5,777 bases of DNA. Origin: Candidatus Rokuibacteriota bacterium (GTDB lineage: Bacteria > JAUVQV01). The stretch is taken from NCBI GenBank assembly GCA_030609125.1, contig JAUWCW010000142.1, forward strand, positions 1-5,777, given 5' to 3'. The notes under the pieces are model-generated. The model worked only from the letters and a program-made list of their open reading frames with translations. It was not told the origin of the DNA and made no database searches. This document shows, one piece after another, positions 1-5,777 of this stretch (position 1 is the first letter of the stretch; the number at the start of each line of letters is the position of its first letter). The position numbers and the translations under genes are program-made.

Positions 1-37
1 GAACGGGTATCTGTAGGTTCGCCGTTATGCACGAGGT

Positions 38-715
38 TCACGTATGGACAAAGACACCAGAGACGAGCACGACCAAGCCCCCGAAGGCCGGCCGCTCCCT
101 GAGCAGGAGCCGGCGGCCTTCCAGGGCTTGCCTTTCGCCGGGGAGAACCCTCCCCAGCGCCGCGGCCATACGGTCGACGGCCTCACCGGCCAGCAGGGGG
201 TCGAGCCAGAAGTACGGGTTGTCGCCCTTCGGCGCGGAGGCCTCGTCCAGCCCGAGGGCGGAGGTGAAGATCTTCCGTTCCGTCTCCTCCGGCTTCGAGG
301 GAGCGATCAGTTCCATCCCCTCCGTGAGATCGACGACGGCGACGCCCTGGCCCGCCGCCTGCATCGCCAGCGTGTCGGCCCGCCCCTCCAGCCCGCTCCC
401 CACCTTGAAGTACAGGAGGCTCCCGGCGATCTCGCGGAGGGCGTCCCCGTCGGGACCGCCCTCACCCCGGGGAGCCGCGCCCGGAGGGAAGAGCGCCACA
501 ACCCGGACCGAATCTCCGACGAGCCGCTGCGCCAGGTCCGCTATGGGGGCGATGCTTGCGGCGACCCGGACCTCGCCGCGGGCGGGCGCGGCCGGCGCAC
601 AGAGCCAGAGGGAGAGGGCGAGAGGAAGGAGTGTCGCCCCGCCTCGTCCAAACGGCCCCGAATCAGGGAGGGAAAGCCGCGGCGGCAATCTTCGCCAGCC
701 CCTTTTCGATGTCAT
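38..715 (-). CDS. ZnuA-like metal ABC transporter substrate-binding protein, short and lacking canonical metal ligands
   Basis: The protein has 225 residues from the ATG at 715; a TTG at codon 10 is an alternative start. A long basic N-terminus leads into a hydrophobic export segment (about residues 27-45, ATLLPLALSLWLCAPAAPA), so export to the periplasm is likely. Family resemblance to zinc/manganese-binding lipoproteins and ZnuA (COG0803) is seen in the first strand (VAASIAPIADLAQRLVGD, residues 51-68), the PPGA loop (77-80), GVAVVDLTEGMELI, and NPYFWLDPLLA near residue 168. Known members run to about 300 residues and bind metal through histidines in PPGxxPH and NPHxWLDP; here these positions read PPGAAPR (Arg83) and NPYFWLDP (Tyr168). 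The C-terminal lobe with the remaining ligands is absent, since the frame stops at 38. The ATG lies inside the 3' end of the upstream gene (53-base overlap), suggesting translational coupling. It may be a decayed gene, a frameshifted one or a divergent binding protein. Family assignment is fairly secure; function is not. Confidence 0.7.
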   Translation of the reverse strand: MTSKRGWRRLPPRLSLPDSGPFGRGGATLLPLALSLWLCAPAAPARGEVRVAASIAPIADLAQRLVGDSVRVVALFPPGAAPRGEGGPDGDALREIAGSLLYFKVGSGLEGRADTLAMQAAGQGVAVVDLTEGMELIAPSKPEETERKIFTSALGLDEASAPKGDNPYFWLDPLLAGEAVDRMAAALGRVLPGERQALEGRRLLLRERPAFGGLVVLVSGVFVHT

Positions 716-2258
716 CGCTCGTGTCCACTCTCACCGTCGCCCGGCGGGGCGGCGTGTACACCTTCTTCATGGCACGGTAGATGCTCCAGTCCGCATCGGA
801 GAGTGTTCGCCCCGACCGGCCCCTCATCTCGAGACGCCGGCGGGCGATTCCGGCGGGGCAGATGCACTCCACCGTCACGTACCGGGCCCCTTTCCTGCGG
901 GCCGCTGCCGCGGCGAGCCTTCGGAAAGATCTTTGGGCGAAGGTGGCGTCGATGACGACGCTCCGCCCCCTGCGGAGGAGCCCCTCCGCCCGGCGGACAA
1001 CCTCCCCGTAGACTCTTTTCGTCCACTCCGCGGAGTATATCCCTTTCTGCCACCCCGCTCCGCCCCTGGTGGAGCCCGCCGCCGCGAGTTCCCTGCGCAC
1101 CCCGTCGGAGGTGATGCACGCCGCCCCCAGACGCTGCGCCCAGTCGCCGGCGAGAGTGCTCTTTCCCGTCCCGGGGAGCCCCCCGACGGCGAAAAGGCGC
1201 GGCTGTCCGTCTCTTCGCGCCAGGTCTCGGGCGAGGTGAAAGTACCGTGCGGCCCTGCGCCTGGAGGCCTTCTGCTGTGCCGGCGGAACGAGAGGGTCGG
1301 AGAAGCGGAAGCTCTCCACCTTCTCCCGCACCACGGCGCGGTAGCAGGCATAGAAGGAGAGGAGAAGCCGGATCTCCCAGTCACCGGTGAGCCGGATGTA
1401 CTCATCGATGAAGGCGCGGGCCAGGTGGGGGTGACGGTGGAAGAGAAGATCCATGTACAGGAAGGCGATCTCGGCGGCGACGTCGCAGTGGCGCAGGCGG
1501 GAGCTGAACTCCAGGCAGTCGTAGATGACGATCCCGTTGGTGACGCAGATGTGCTCGGCGTGCAGGTCGCCGTGACAGTCGCGGATCCTGCCGTCGCGGA
1601 CCCTTTTCTTCAGCAGGAAGAGACGGCTTTCCAGGAAGCGGCGGTTGTAGTCGTAGACGGCGCGGTAGTCCGACCGGCTCACGGTGCGGCCGATGTAGGG
1701 CTCCGTCTGGCGGAAGTTCTCCTCGAGGTTCCGCCGCAGCAGGCCGAGCCGCCGATTGGGAAGCGGGGCCTCCCGGGCCGCGGCGTGAAACTCCGCCACC
1801 TTGCGGGCGATCCTGCGGGTCTGGGCGAGGGTGGCCCGCCCCCGGGCCATGAGGGTGGAAAAGAGACGCTCCTCGGGGAGGCGCTTCATGACCACCGCGT
1901 ACTCGGCGACTGCACCGGGAGGCTCCAGGGAAAACTCATCGCCCCGCCGGTATATCCGGGCGGTCCCGAGATAGAGGTCGGGGGCGAGCCGGCGGTTGAG
2001 CTCCACCTCCCGCCTGCACCAGTAGGCCCTCTTGCGGAGGGTGGAGTAGTCGAGAAAGCCGAAATCGACGGGCTTCTTGACCTTGTAGACCAGCTCGCCG
2101 GCGAGAAATACGGAGGAGATGTGCGTCTGGGTGTGCTGGACACGGCGGGGGCGGTGGGGATAGAATCGGGGTGAAAGCATGGCTTCGACCAGGGAAGGAG
2201 ATGTCTGCCCGCCCGGTCTCCGGGACGGTTCCGCCGTGCCTGTCCTCGGGCCTGCCAT
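663..2258 (-). CDS. Bifunctional aminoglycoside phosphotransferase-like / AAA P-loop kinase protein
   Basis: This 531-residue cytoplasmic protein combines two kinase-type domains. Residues about 25-330 form a phosphotransferase (APH/COG2187-like) fold: a lysine-bearing N-lobe segment YKVKKPVDFGFLD (58-70), the catalytic-loop motif HGDLHAEH with Asp231, and a second acidic site, IYDCLEF, with Asp247. Residues about 355-525 form a small P-loop kinase (COG0645-like): Walker A GGLPGTGKST (359-368), a conserved ITSDGVRREL stretch, VVIDATF, and an arginine-rich lid followed by TLSDADW. This two-domain combination is a known widespread family of unknown substrate; antibiotic resistance should not be inferred. 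The start is uncertain. The ATG at 2258 is chosen because similarity (SLVEAMLSPRFYPH) begins before the next ATG at 2180; a GTG at 2294 is also in frame. No Shine-Dalgarno sequence is visible at any of them. A TACAAT hexamer ends 7 bases before the 2258 ATG and could drive a nearly leaderless transcript, but has no good -35 partner. Confidence 0.9.
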   Translation of the reverse strand: MAGPRTGTAEPSRRPGGQTSPSLVEAMLSPRFYPHRPRRVQHTQTHISSVFLAGELVYKVKKPVDFGFLDYSTLRKRAYWCRREVELNRRLAPDLYLGTARIYRRGDEFSLEPPGAVAEYAVVMKRLPEERLFSTLMARGRATLAQTRRIARKVAEFHAAAREAPLPNRRLGLLRRNLEENFRQTEPYIGRTVSRSDYRAVYDYNRRFLESRLFLLKKRVRDGRIRDCHGDLHAEHICVTNGIVIYDCLEFSSRLRHCDVAAEIAFLYMDLLFHRHPHLARAFIDEYIRLTGDWEIRLLLSFYACYRAVVREKVESFRFSDPLVPPAQQKASRRRAARYFHLARDLARRDGQPRLFAVGGLPGTGKSTLAGDWAQRLGAACITSDGVRRELAAAGSTRGGAGWQKGIYSAEWTKRVYGEVVRRAEGLLRRGRSVVIDATFAQRSFRRLAAAAARRKGARYVTVECICPAGIARRRLEMRGRSGRTLSDADWSIYRAMKKVYTPPRRATVRVDTSDDIEKGLAKIAAAAFPP

Positions 2259-2441
2259 GGGAGGTATTGTACCGTATCTTCCCGGGGCCGGCACGGGGAT
2301 TACGGTTCGGCCCGCGATTCCGTCACGTCACTCTTCCCTGTGCAATAAATGCAGAACCCGCATGAAGGTATGACTTTTTTTCACAGTGGGCCGGCCGTCC
2401 CCGGAAAGAGAGGTTTTCATGGTCAACATAAAATTCTTTAA

Positions 2442-2454
2442 TATCACTCAGTTA
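2442..2454 (+). promoter_or_regulatory. Putative IHF binding site
   Basis: TATCACTCAGTTA matches the IHF consensus WATCAR-N4-TTR at every specified position but one (C for the final R). An AT-rich tract (about 2426-2443) lies immediately 5', as is typical of IHF sites. It is 27 bases upstream of the sigma-54-like promoter, where IHF usually bends DNA to bring an upstream activator to the polymerase. The consensus is short, so the support is mainly positional. Confidence 0.45.
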
Positions 2455-2480
2455 TCGTCAGCATTGGCACGTAGGCGAGC

Positions 2481-2497
2481 CTGGCATGGTTCGTGCT
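2481..2497 (+). promoter_or_regulatory. Sigma-54 (RpoN) promoter of the minor pilin operon
   Basis: CTGGCATGGTTCGTGCT matches the -24/-12 consensus YTGGCACGR-N3-TTGCW at all specified positions except two (T for C after TGGCA, and G for the first T of TTGC). The invariant GG (2483-2484) and GC (2495-2496) are separated by exactly 10 bases, as the family requires. Transcription would start near 2508, about 40 bases before the first pilin start codon. Sigma-54 control, usually with the activator PilR, is well established for type IV pilin genes in several proteobacteria; involvement of PilR here is inference. Confidence 0.65.
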
Positions 2498-2531
2498 TTT
2501 ATGATTGAGTGCACAGCCCGTGTGAGTGGGC

Positions 2532-2538
2532 AGAGGAG
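2532..2538 (+). promoter_or_regulatory. Ribosome binding site supporting the start at 2548
   Basis: AGAGGAG lies 9 bases before the ATG at 2548. It favours this start over the upstream in-frame GTG at 2509, which would lie at the predicted transcription start and have no leader. The ATG at 2554 could instead use AAAGGG (2542-2547), so these two starts are not fully resolved; they differ by only two residues in a leader that is cleaved off. Confidence 0.6.
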
Positions 2539-2547
2539 AGCAAAGGG

Positions 2548-3078
2548 ATGGTTATGAAGCAGAGTGGCAGGAAGGAAGAAGGATTCACTCTCGTTGAAAT
2601 CTGCATAGCCCTGGCGATCGCCGCCATCGTCGCCATGCTCGCCATCCCCTCCATGAGGGGGATGCTTCCCCGGCTCCGCCTTAACAACGACATTGCCACG
2701 CTTACCAACGAAATAGCCCTCGCCCGGGCGCGATCCATCGCCAAGAACAACGAGCTCCGCATCATCTTCAGCACCGCCGGCGACAGCTACACCCTCCGCA
2801 ACGAGACCGACGGCGTCAGCTTCGCCACCAACACCCTCTCGGGGGACATCGACCTCTACCAGGTCGATGACCTGGGACCGGCAAACACCCTCGCAATAAG
2901 GGCCGTGGGGAGCGTGGGGTGGGTCGACAGCGGCAGCTACAAGGACCTGGGTCTCGGGGTGGTGCCGGCCATGTCCCTGATGACCTCCGACGGGGCGTAT
3001 CGCAAGAGGGTCCGCGTCGAAGGGACGGGAAGGATGTACGTCGAGCGCTGGAACGGAAGCGGCTGGGTGGAGGAATAG
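2548..3078 (+). CDS. fimT: FimT/GspH-type minor prepilin (type IV pilus pseudopilin)
   Basis: The protein has 176 residues. A 12-residue leader ending in Gly12 is followed by FTLVEI: the type IV prepilin peptidase site, with Phe as the mature first residue and Glu at mature position 5 (Glu17). The hydrophobic helix spans about residues 13-33 and anchors the subunit in the inner membrane before assembly. The following segment (LNNDIATLTNEIALARARSI) and the beta-rich C-terminal domain, ending in RVRVEGTGRMYVERWNGSGWVEE in two overlapping parts of the last strands, fit the GspH/FimT family in fold and length. FimT/FimU-type minor pilins help prime pilus assembly at the tip; in some bacteria FimT also binds DNA during natural transformation, but I see nothing here that proves this. 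The leader is unusual in having two acidic residues just before the cleavage glycine. It is the first gene of a three-gene operon; the next begins 3 bases after its stop. A GspH of a type II secretion system is an alternative, but the PilV and PilW neighbours argue for a pilus. Confidence 0.88.
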   Translation: MVMKQSGRKEEGFTLVEICIALAIAAIVAMLAIPSMRGMLPRLRLNNDIATLTNEIALARARSIAKNNELRIIFSTAGDSYTLRNETDGVSFATNTLSGDIDLYQVDDLGPANTLAIRAVGSVGWVDSGSYKDLGLGVVPAMSLMTSDGAYRKRVRVEGTGRMYVERWNGSGWVEE

Positions 3079-3081
3079 GAG

Positions 3082-3510
3082 ATGAAACAGGCAGGTTTCA
3101 CCCTCATCGAGGTCATGATCTCCATGTTCATCATGCTTTTTATCGTCCAGGGCCTGGCCATGGTTTCGCTCTACGCCCAGCGATCGAGCATCTACGCCCG
3201 GCGCCTGACATCGGCCAACATGCTTGCCGAGAAGGAGCTGGAGCGCTGCCGCAACGTCGACTATGACAACCTGGCCACCCTCGATGGCGATGAAAGCTGT
3301 TTCGACGGCTTCATGACGCCCGTCGCCAACTGCGCCGGGAGCGATGCCGTCTTCACCCGGACGACGACGGTGACGGCGGACACGCCGCTCGCGAACACCT
3401 CGCAGATCGACGTCTCGGTGACGTGGGACGAAGGGCTCGCCTGGAACGCGCGCCTCGCCGCCGACGGCAGCTACGAGGCCAAAGTGGTGAGTTACATTTC
3501 GAGGTACTGA
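3082..3510 (+). CDS. pilV: PilV-type minor prepilin
   Basis: The protein has 142 residues with a very short 5-residue leader (MKQAG) cleaved before FTLIEVMISM; Glu10 is the conserved mature Glu5. The hydrophobic helix covers about residues 6-30. After it, SANMLAEKELERCRNVDYDNL resembles the alpha-helix end and start of the globular domain of the PilV family, in pieces such as LAEKELE and NVDYDNLATL. Three cysteines (56, 73, 84) could form a disulfide in the exported globular domain. PilV-type proteins sit in the minor-pilin tip complex with FimU, PilW, PilX and PilY1. A strong GGTGGAGGA ribosome binding site (3067-3075 region, inside the end of the preceding gene) sits 6-8 bases before the ATG, so translation is probably coupled to the upstream gene. 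Length and position fit the family; the C-terminal part is too variable to identify further. Confidence 0.85.
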   Translation: MKQAGFTLIEVMISMFIMLFIVQGLAMVSLYAQRSSIYARRLTSANMLAEKELERCRNVDYDNLATLDGDESCFDGFMTPVANCAGSDAVFTRTTTVTADTPLANTSQIDVSVTWDEGLAWNARLAADGSYEAKVVSYISRY

Positions 3511-3520
3511 GGATGAAACG

Positions 3521-3529
3521 GGGAGGAGG
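3521..3529 (+). promoter_or_regulatory. Ribosome binding site deciding the start at 3537
   Basis: GGGAGGAGG is a near-perfect Shine-Dalgarno sequence 7 bases before the ATG at 3537. It decides against the in-frame ATG at 3513, which lies upstream of it and has no properly spaced ribosome binding site. Its strength suggests efficient translation of the large pilin that follows. Confidence 0.75.
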
Positions 3530-3536
3530 CACTGCA

Positions 3537-5777
3537 ATGAGAGTCAGGGAGAGAATGAGAAAAATCCTTCGCGCCGACAGTGCGGCGGGCTTTTCGATGA
3601 CGGAGCTCATCATTGCCCTCGCCATCTCCGTCATTGCCGCCGTGGGCATCTACAGCGTCTATATTACACAGACGAAGCAGTCCACCTCCCAGCGGCTCTA
3701 CAACGACCTGCAGAACAACCTGCGCTACGCCATGGACTACATGAAGAACGAGCTTTACCTGGCCGGCTTCAAGGCCGTCGACGCCGCCGAGCCGATCAGC
3801 ACGGCGACGGCGAACACCATCACCTTCGAGTACTGGGACGACAACTCCAGCGCCGCTCCTCCCTACGACCGGCACATCCAGGTCACCTACATCCTCGCCG
3901 GCAACGAGCTTCGGCGCACCTTCCTGCAGTACAACACCTCGACGGCGGCGCCGAACCCGCGGTACGATCCCTCGACCACCGTTACCCAGGTCCTGGCCAA
4001 GAACGTCGACGCCCTCGCCTTCTCCTACCGCCAATCGGACGACCAGCCCTTCACGGTCGGTACCGACGATCCGGAAGACATCCGGACCATCCGGATCACC
4101 CTCGCCGGGCGCTCCTCCCGGCCCGACCCCATCCTGAAGGACCCTGTCTCCGGCGGGGACTACTACCGCAAGCTCACCCTCACGGGCGAGATCAAGTCGA
4201 GAAACCTGGCCATCGCCTCCAACCCCTTCGACTCCACGGCCCCCGGAACGCCGACGGGCCTCAACGTCTGGGACCCGCAGGAGTGCGGACGGCTGCAACT
4301 CGAGTGGGACGCCCGCACCGAGAAAGACCTGGCGGGCTACACCATCTACTACGGCCTCTCGGCGGGGAATTACTCGGGCCGGAAGCGGATCAGCCGCTCC
4401 CCCGGAACGGCGGGCGCCAAGGAGTACCTCACCCTCACGGGCCTTCAGTCCTACAACGCCATGTACTACGTTGCCATCAGCTCCTACGACCGCTCTAACA
4501 ACGTCAGCGCCATCTCCACCCCGGACCTCTACGGCAACCCCAGCCCCGACGGGACCACCGCCGCCGACGGGCCGGACTCGACGGTCAACCCCGTCATCCC
4601 GGGGCCCCCGGCGGATCTCGCCGCCGCCTACCCCGTGGACGATCAGGTGCAGCTCTCCTGGACCCCCTCGGTGACGCCGGGGGTGGTGGGCTACCGTCTC
4701 TTCCGGGCAGAAGAATCCGATTTCAGCGACGAGGTGATAATCGCCAACGAGATAGAGCTTCCGGCCGAAAGCACGGGCTATCTGGACACTGACGGCTCCC
4801 TCGTCGGCTGCGCGTACTACTTCTACCGGATCGCCTCGATCCACTGCGACGCGGCGGAGTTCAACGACGGCAACTACACCGACAGCGACTACGCCCTCAT
4901 CAGCGCGTCTCCCACGGACACGGTGCCGCCGTCGACACCCAACCTCATCGCCCGCCCCGGCTACCGGCGGATCATCCTTAACCTGGAGAACCCCGTCAGG
5001 GGCGACGAGCCGGACTTCGACTACACCGCGGTCTACTTCAGCACCGCGGGCTACCCCACCGTCAGTGAGGGCGTTGTCTCGAACGGGGCCCTTATTCCCG
5101 ACTATAGCGGCTACATAAGCGACGACGGCAGCATCCCCCCCATCAACTTCGACAGCGAGAGTCAGGTGACTCCGGCGGAGCCGGAGCTTCAGCCCGACAC
5201 GAAGTACTACTTTCTCGCCGTCGCGTCCGACCAGTGCGGCAACCACACCGACGCGACCTCCGAGTCTCTCGCGGAAGGGCAGCAGTGCGGCGACTGCGAC
5301 GCAGCGGAGATCTGCTACGAGGCGCCGCCGCCCCCGACGGGCATCACCAAGGCGGGGTGCGGCACCAGCATCGCCCTGAACTGGGATGCCATCGACCAGA
5401 TCGACTACCGCGACCTCGCCGGCTTCCGGGTTTTGCGCCGGGAGGGCTACGACTGGACCCTGAATCCCGCGTCGGAGGTGGAGCTCACGGGAGGGGAGGC
5501 GACGTGGTTCACGAACTGGACGGACACCACCACCTCGGCGAGCAACCCCCTGGAGATGGGCAAGCGGTACTCCTACAAGATCTGCTCCACCGACTGCTAC
5601 TACGAGCAGCACAGCGGGAAGTCGGCGGGGGACTGGCCCGATCCCGGGAACAACCCGGACGACAACATCGACTGCACCATCGTGAACGACATCTACCCGG
5701 GGAAATTCTACCTCGACGACCAGAGGGACGTGCCCGTGACGGGCGATCTGCTCTCCGTCCCGCCGAACTTCCGCCAC
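3537..5777 (+). CDS. pilW: PilW-type minor prepilin fused to multiple fibronectin type III-like domains (3' end outside window)
   Basis: The frame stays open to the window edge, giving at least 747 residues with no stop; PilW proteins are usually about 200-350. An arginine-rich 18-residue leader ending in Gly18 precedes FSMTELIIALA, the prepilin peptidase site, with Glu23 as mature Glu5; the hydrophobic helix spans about 19-40. Residues about 41-230 are PilW/GspJ-like: NDLQNNLRYAMDYMKNEL, VLAKNVDALAFSYR, IRTIRITLAGRS and the closing EIKSRNLAI. From about 235 there follow at least four fibronectin type III-like units (about 236-330, 356-458, 463-580, 598-699). They carry a WD/WT core (LQLEWDA, VQLSWTP, ALNWDA; the third unit lacks the Trp), GY/GF-x-(I/L)-x-(Y/R) and YYxxAxxS/D-x-x-N-N/G patterns. 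Eleven cysteines lie between residues 250 and 713 and none in the pilin part, suggesting disulfides in an exposed module. The likely role is a modular tip pilin involved in adhesion; that is inference. It is the third gene of the operon, 26 bases after pilV. Confidence 0.85.
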   Translation, partial: MRVRERMRKILRADSAAGFSMTELIIALAISVIAAVGIYSVYITQTKQSTSQRLYNDLQNNLRYAMDYMKNELYLAGFKAVDAAEPISTATANTITFEYWDDNSSAAPPYDRHIQVTYILAGNELRRTFLQYNTSTAAPNPRYDPSTTVTQVLAKNVDALAFSYRQSDDQPFTVGTDDPEDIRTIRITLAGRSSRPDPILKDPVSGGDYYRKLTLTGEIKSRNLAIASNPFDSTAPGTPTGLNVWDPQECGRLQLEWDARTEKDLAGYTIYYGLSAGNYSGRKRISRSPGTAGAKEYLTLTGLQSYNAMYYVAISSYDRSNNVSAISTPDLYGNPSPDGTTAADGPDSTVNPVIPGPPADLAAAYPVDDQVQLSWTPSVTPGVVGYRLFRAEESDFSDEVIIANEIELPAESTGYLDTDGSLVGCAYYFYRIASIHCDAAEFNDGNYTDSDYALISASPTDTVPPSTPNLIARPGYRRIILNLENPVRGDEPDFDYTAVYFSTAGYPTVSEGVVSNGALIPDYSGYISDDGSIPPINFDSESQVTPAEPELQPDTKYYFLAVASDQCGNHTDATSESLAEGQQCGDCDAAEICYEAPPPPTGITKAGCGTSIALNWDAIDQIDYRDLAGFRVLRREGYDWTLNPASEVELTGGEATWFTNWTDTTTSASNPLEMGKRYSYKICSTDCYYEQHSGKSAGDWPDPGNNPDDNIDCTIVNDIYPGKFYLDDQRDVPVTGDLLSVPPNFRH

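Larger units (their letters stand above)
2259..2547. other. Divergent intergenic control region
   Basis: This 289-base stretch separates the two divergent start codons. It is clearly more AT-rich than its surroundings, especially about 2418-2460, as expected of a promoter region. It holds the IHF-like site and the sigma-54-like promoter annotated separately, both oriented toward the pilin operon. Minor structures are the palindrome GGCCGGCC (2389-2396), a TGCA-5-TGCA repeat (2341-2353) and a tandem GTCAC repeat (2322-2331); none can be assigned a role. No RNA gene or terminator is apparent. Confidence 0.7.

Noticed and set aside
27-56. MHEVHVWT on the plus strand, resembling the HxxHVWT motif of cation diffusion facilitator proteins.
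   Set aside because: Only about eight residues match, and the frame then runs antisense to the ZnuA-like gene; probably chance.
27-2174. A 715-codon open frame on the plus strand across the left half.
   Set aside because: It is antisense to two genes with clear family motifs (HGDLH, Walker A, ZnuA-like strands). Its translation is low-complexity, rich in Arg, Pro, Ala and Gly, and shows no domain.
2389-2396. Palindrome GGCCGGCC as a possible operator or terminator stem.
   Set aside because: It is too short, has no loop or following T-run, and is expected by chance in GC-rich DNA.
2465-2480. A second sigma-54-like element beginning with a perfect TGGCAC.
   Set aside because: The -12 GC is one base too far (11 instead of 10 bases from GG), and the rest of the -12 element does not match. 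The element at 2481-2497 is better.
2458-3537. A 359-codon minus-strand open frame.
   Set aside because: It is antisense to the fimT-like and pilV-like genes, which have prepilin signals and good ribosome binding sites. It shows no recognisable motif and is His/Val/Gly-rich in the manner of an antisense frame.
3492-5777. A 761-codon minus-strand open frame considered as a real gene.
   Set aside because: The plus-strand frame has a prepilin peptidase site, a strong ribosome binding site, operon context and repeated fibronectin-like patterns. The minus-strand product is Val/Arg/Gly/Asp-rich with no domain signal.

Overview
The window is GC-rich bacterial DNA with two divergent gene sets around a 289-base control region (2259-2547). 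High GC, a sigma-54-like promoter in front of type IV pilus genes, the FimT-PilV-PilW gene order and a fused phosphotransferase/P-loop kinase all suggest a Gram-negative bacterium. A Geobacter/Desulfuromonas-type (Desulfobacterota) lineage is my best guess, but this is inference, not a taxonomic marker.

Left half (38-2258, minus strand): a two-gene unit. The first gene encodes a bifunctional protein with an aminoglycoside-phosphotransferase-like N-terminal domain and an AAA/P-loop kinase C-terminal domain. It overlaps the second gene, which encodes a secreted protein resembling the zinc/manganese ABC transporter substrate-binding (ZnuA) family. That protein is short, ends before the C-terminal lobe, and lacks the two metal-binding histidines expected in the part that is present.

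Control region (2259-2547): a good match to a sigma-54 (-24/-12) promoter points right, and an IHF-like site lies about 27 bases upstream of it. This is the usual layout of an activator-dependent sigma-54 promoter.

Right half (2548-5777, plus strand): a compact operon of three type IV prepilin-like proteins, a FimT/GspH-type pseudopilin, a PilV-type minor pilin and a PilW-type minor pilin. The third gene runs off the right edge of the window with no stop codon. It is the most interesting item: after a normal PilW-like pilin domain of about 230 residues it continues for more than 500 residues with at least four fibronectin type III-like domains rich in cysteine. It looks like a modular minor pilin, plausibly presenting an extracellular binding module at the pilus tip. 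Genes of the pilX/pilY1 type would be expected beyond position 5777.
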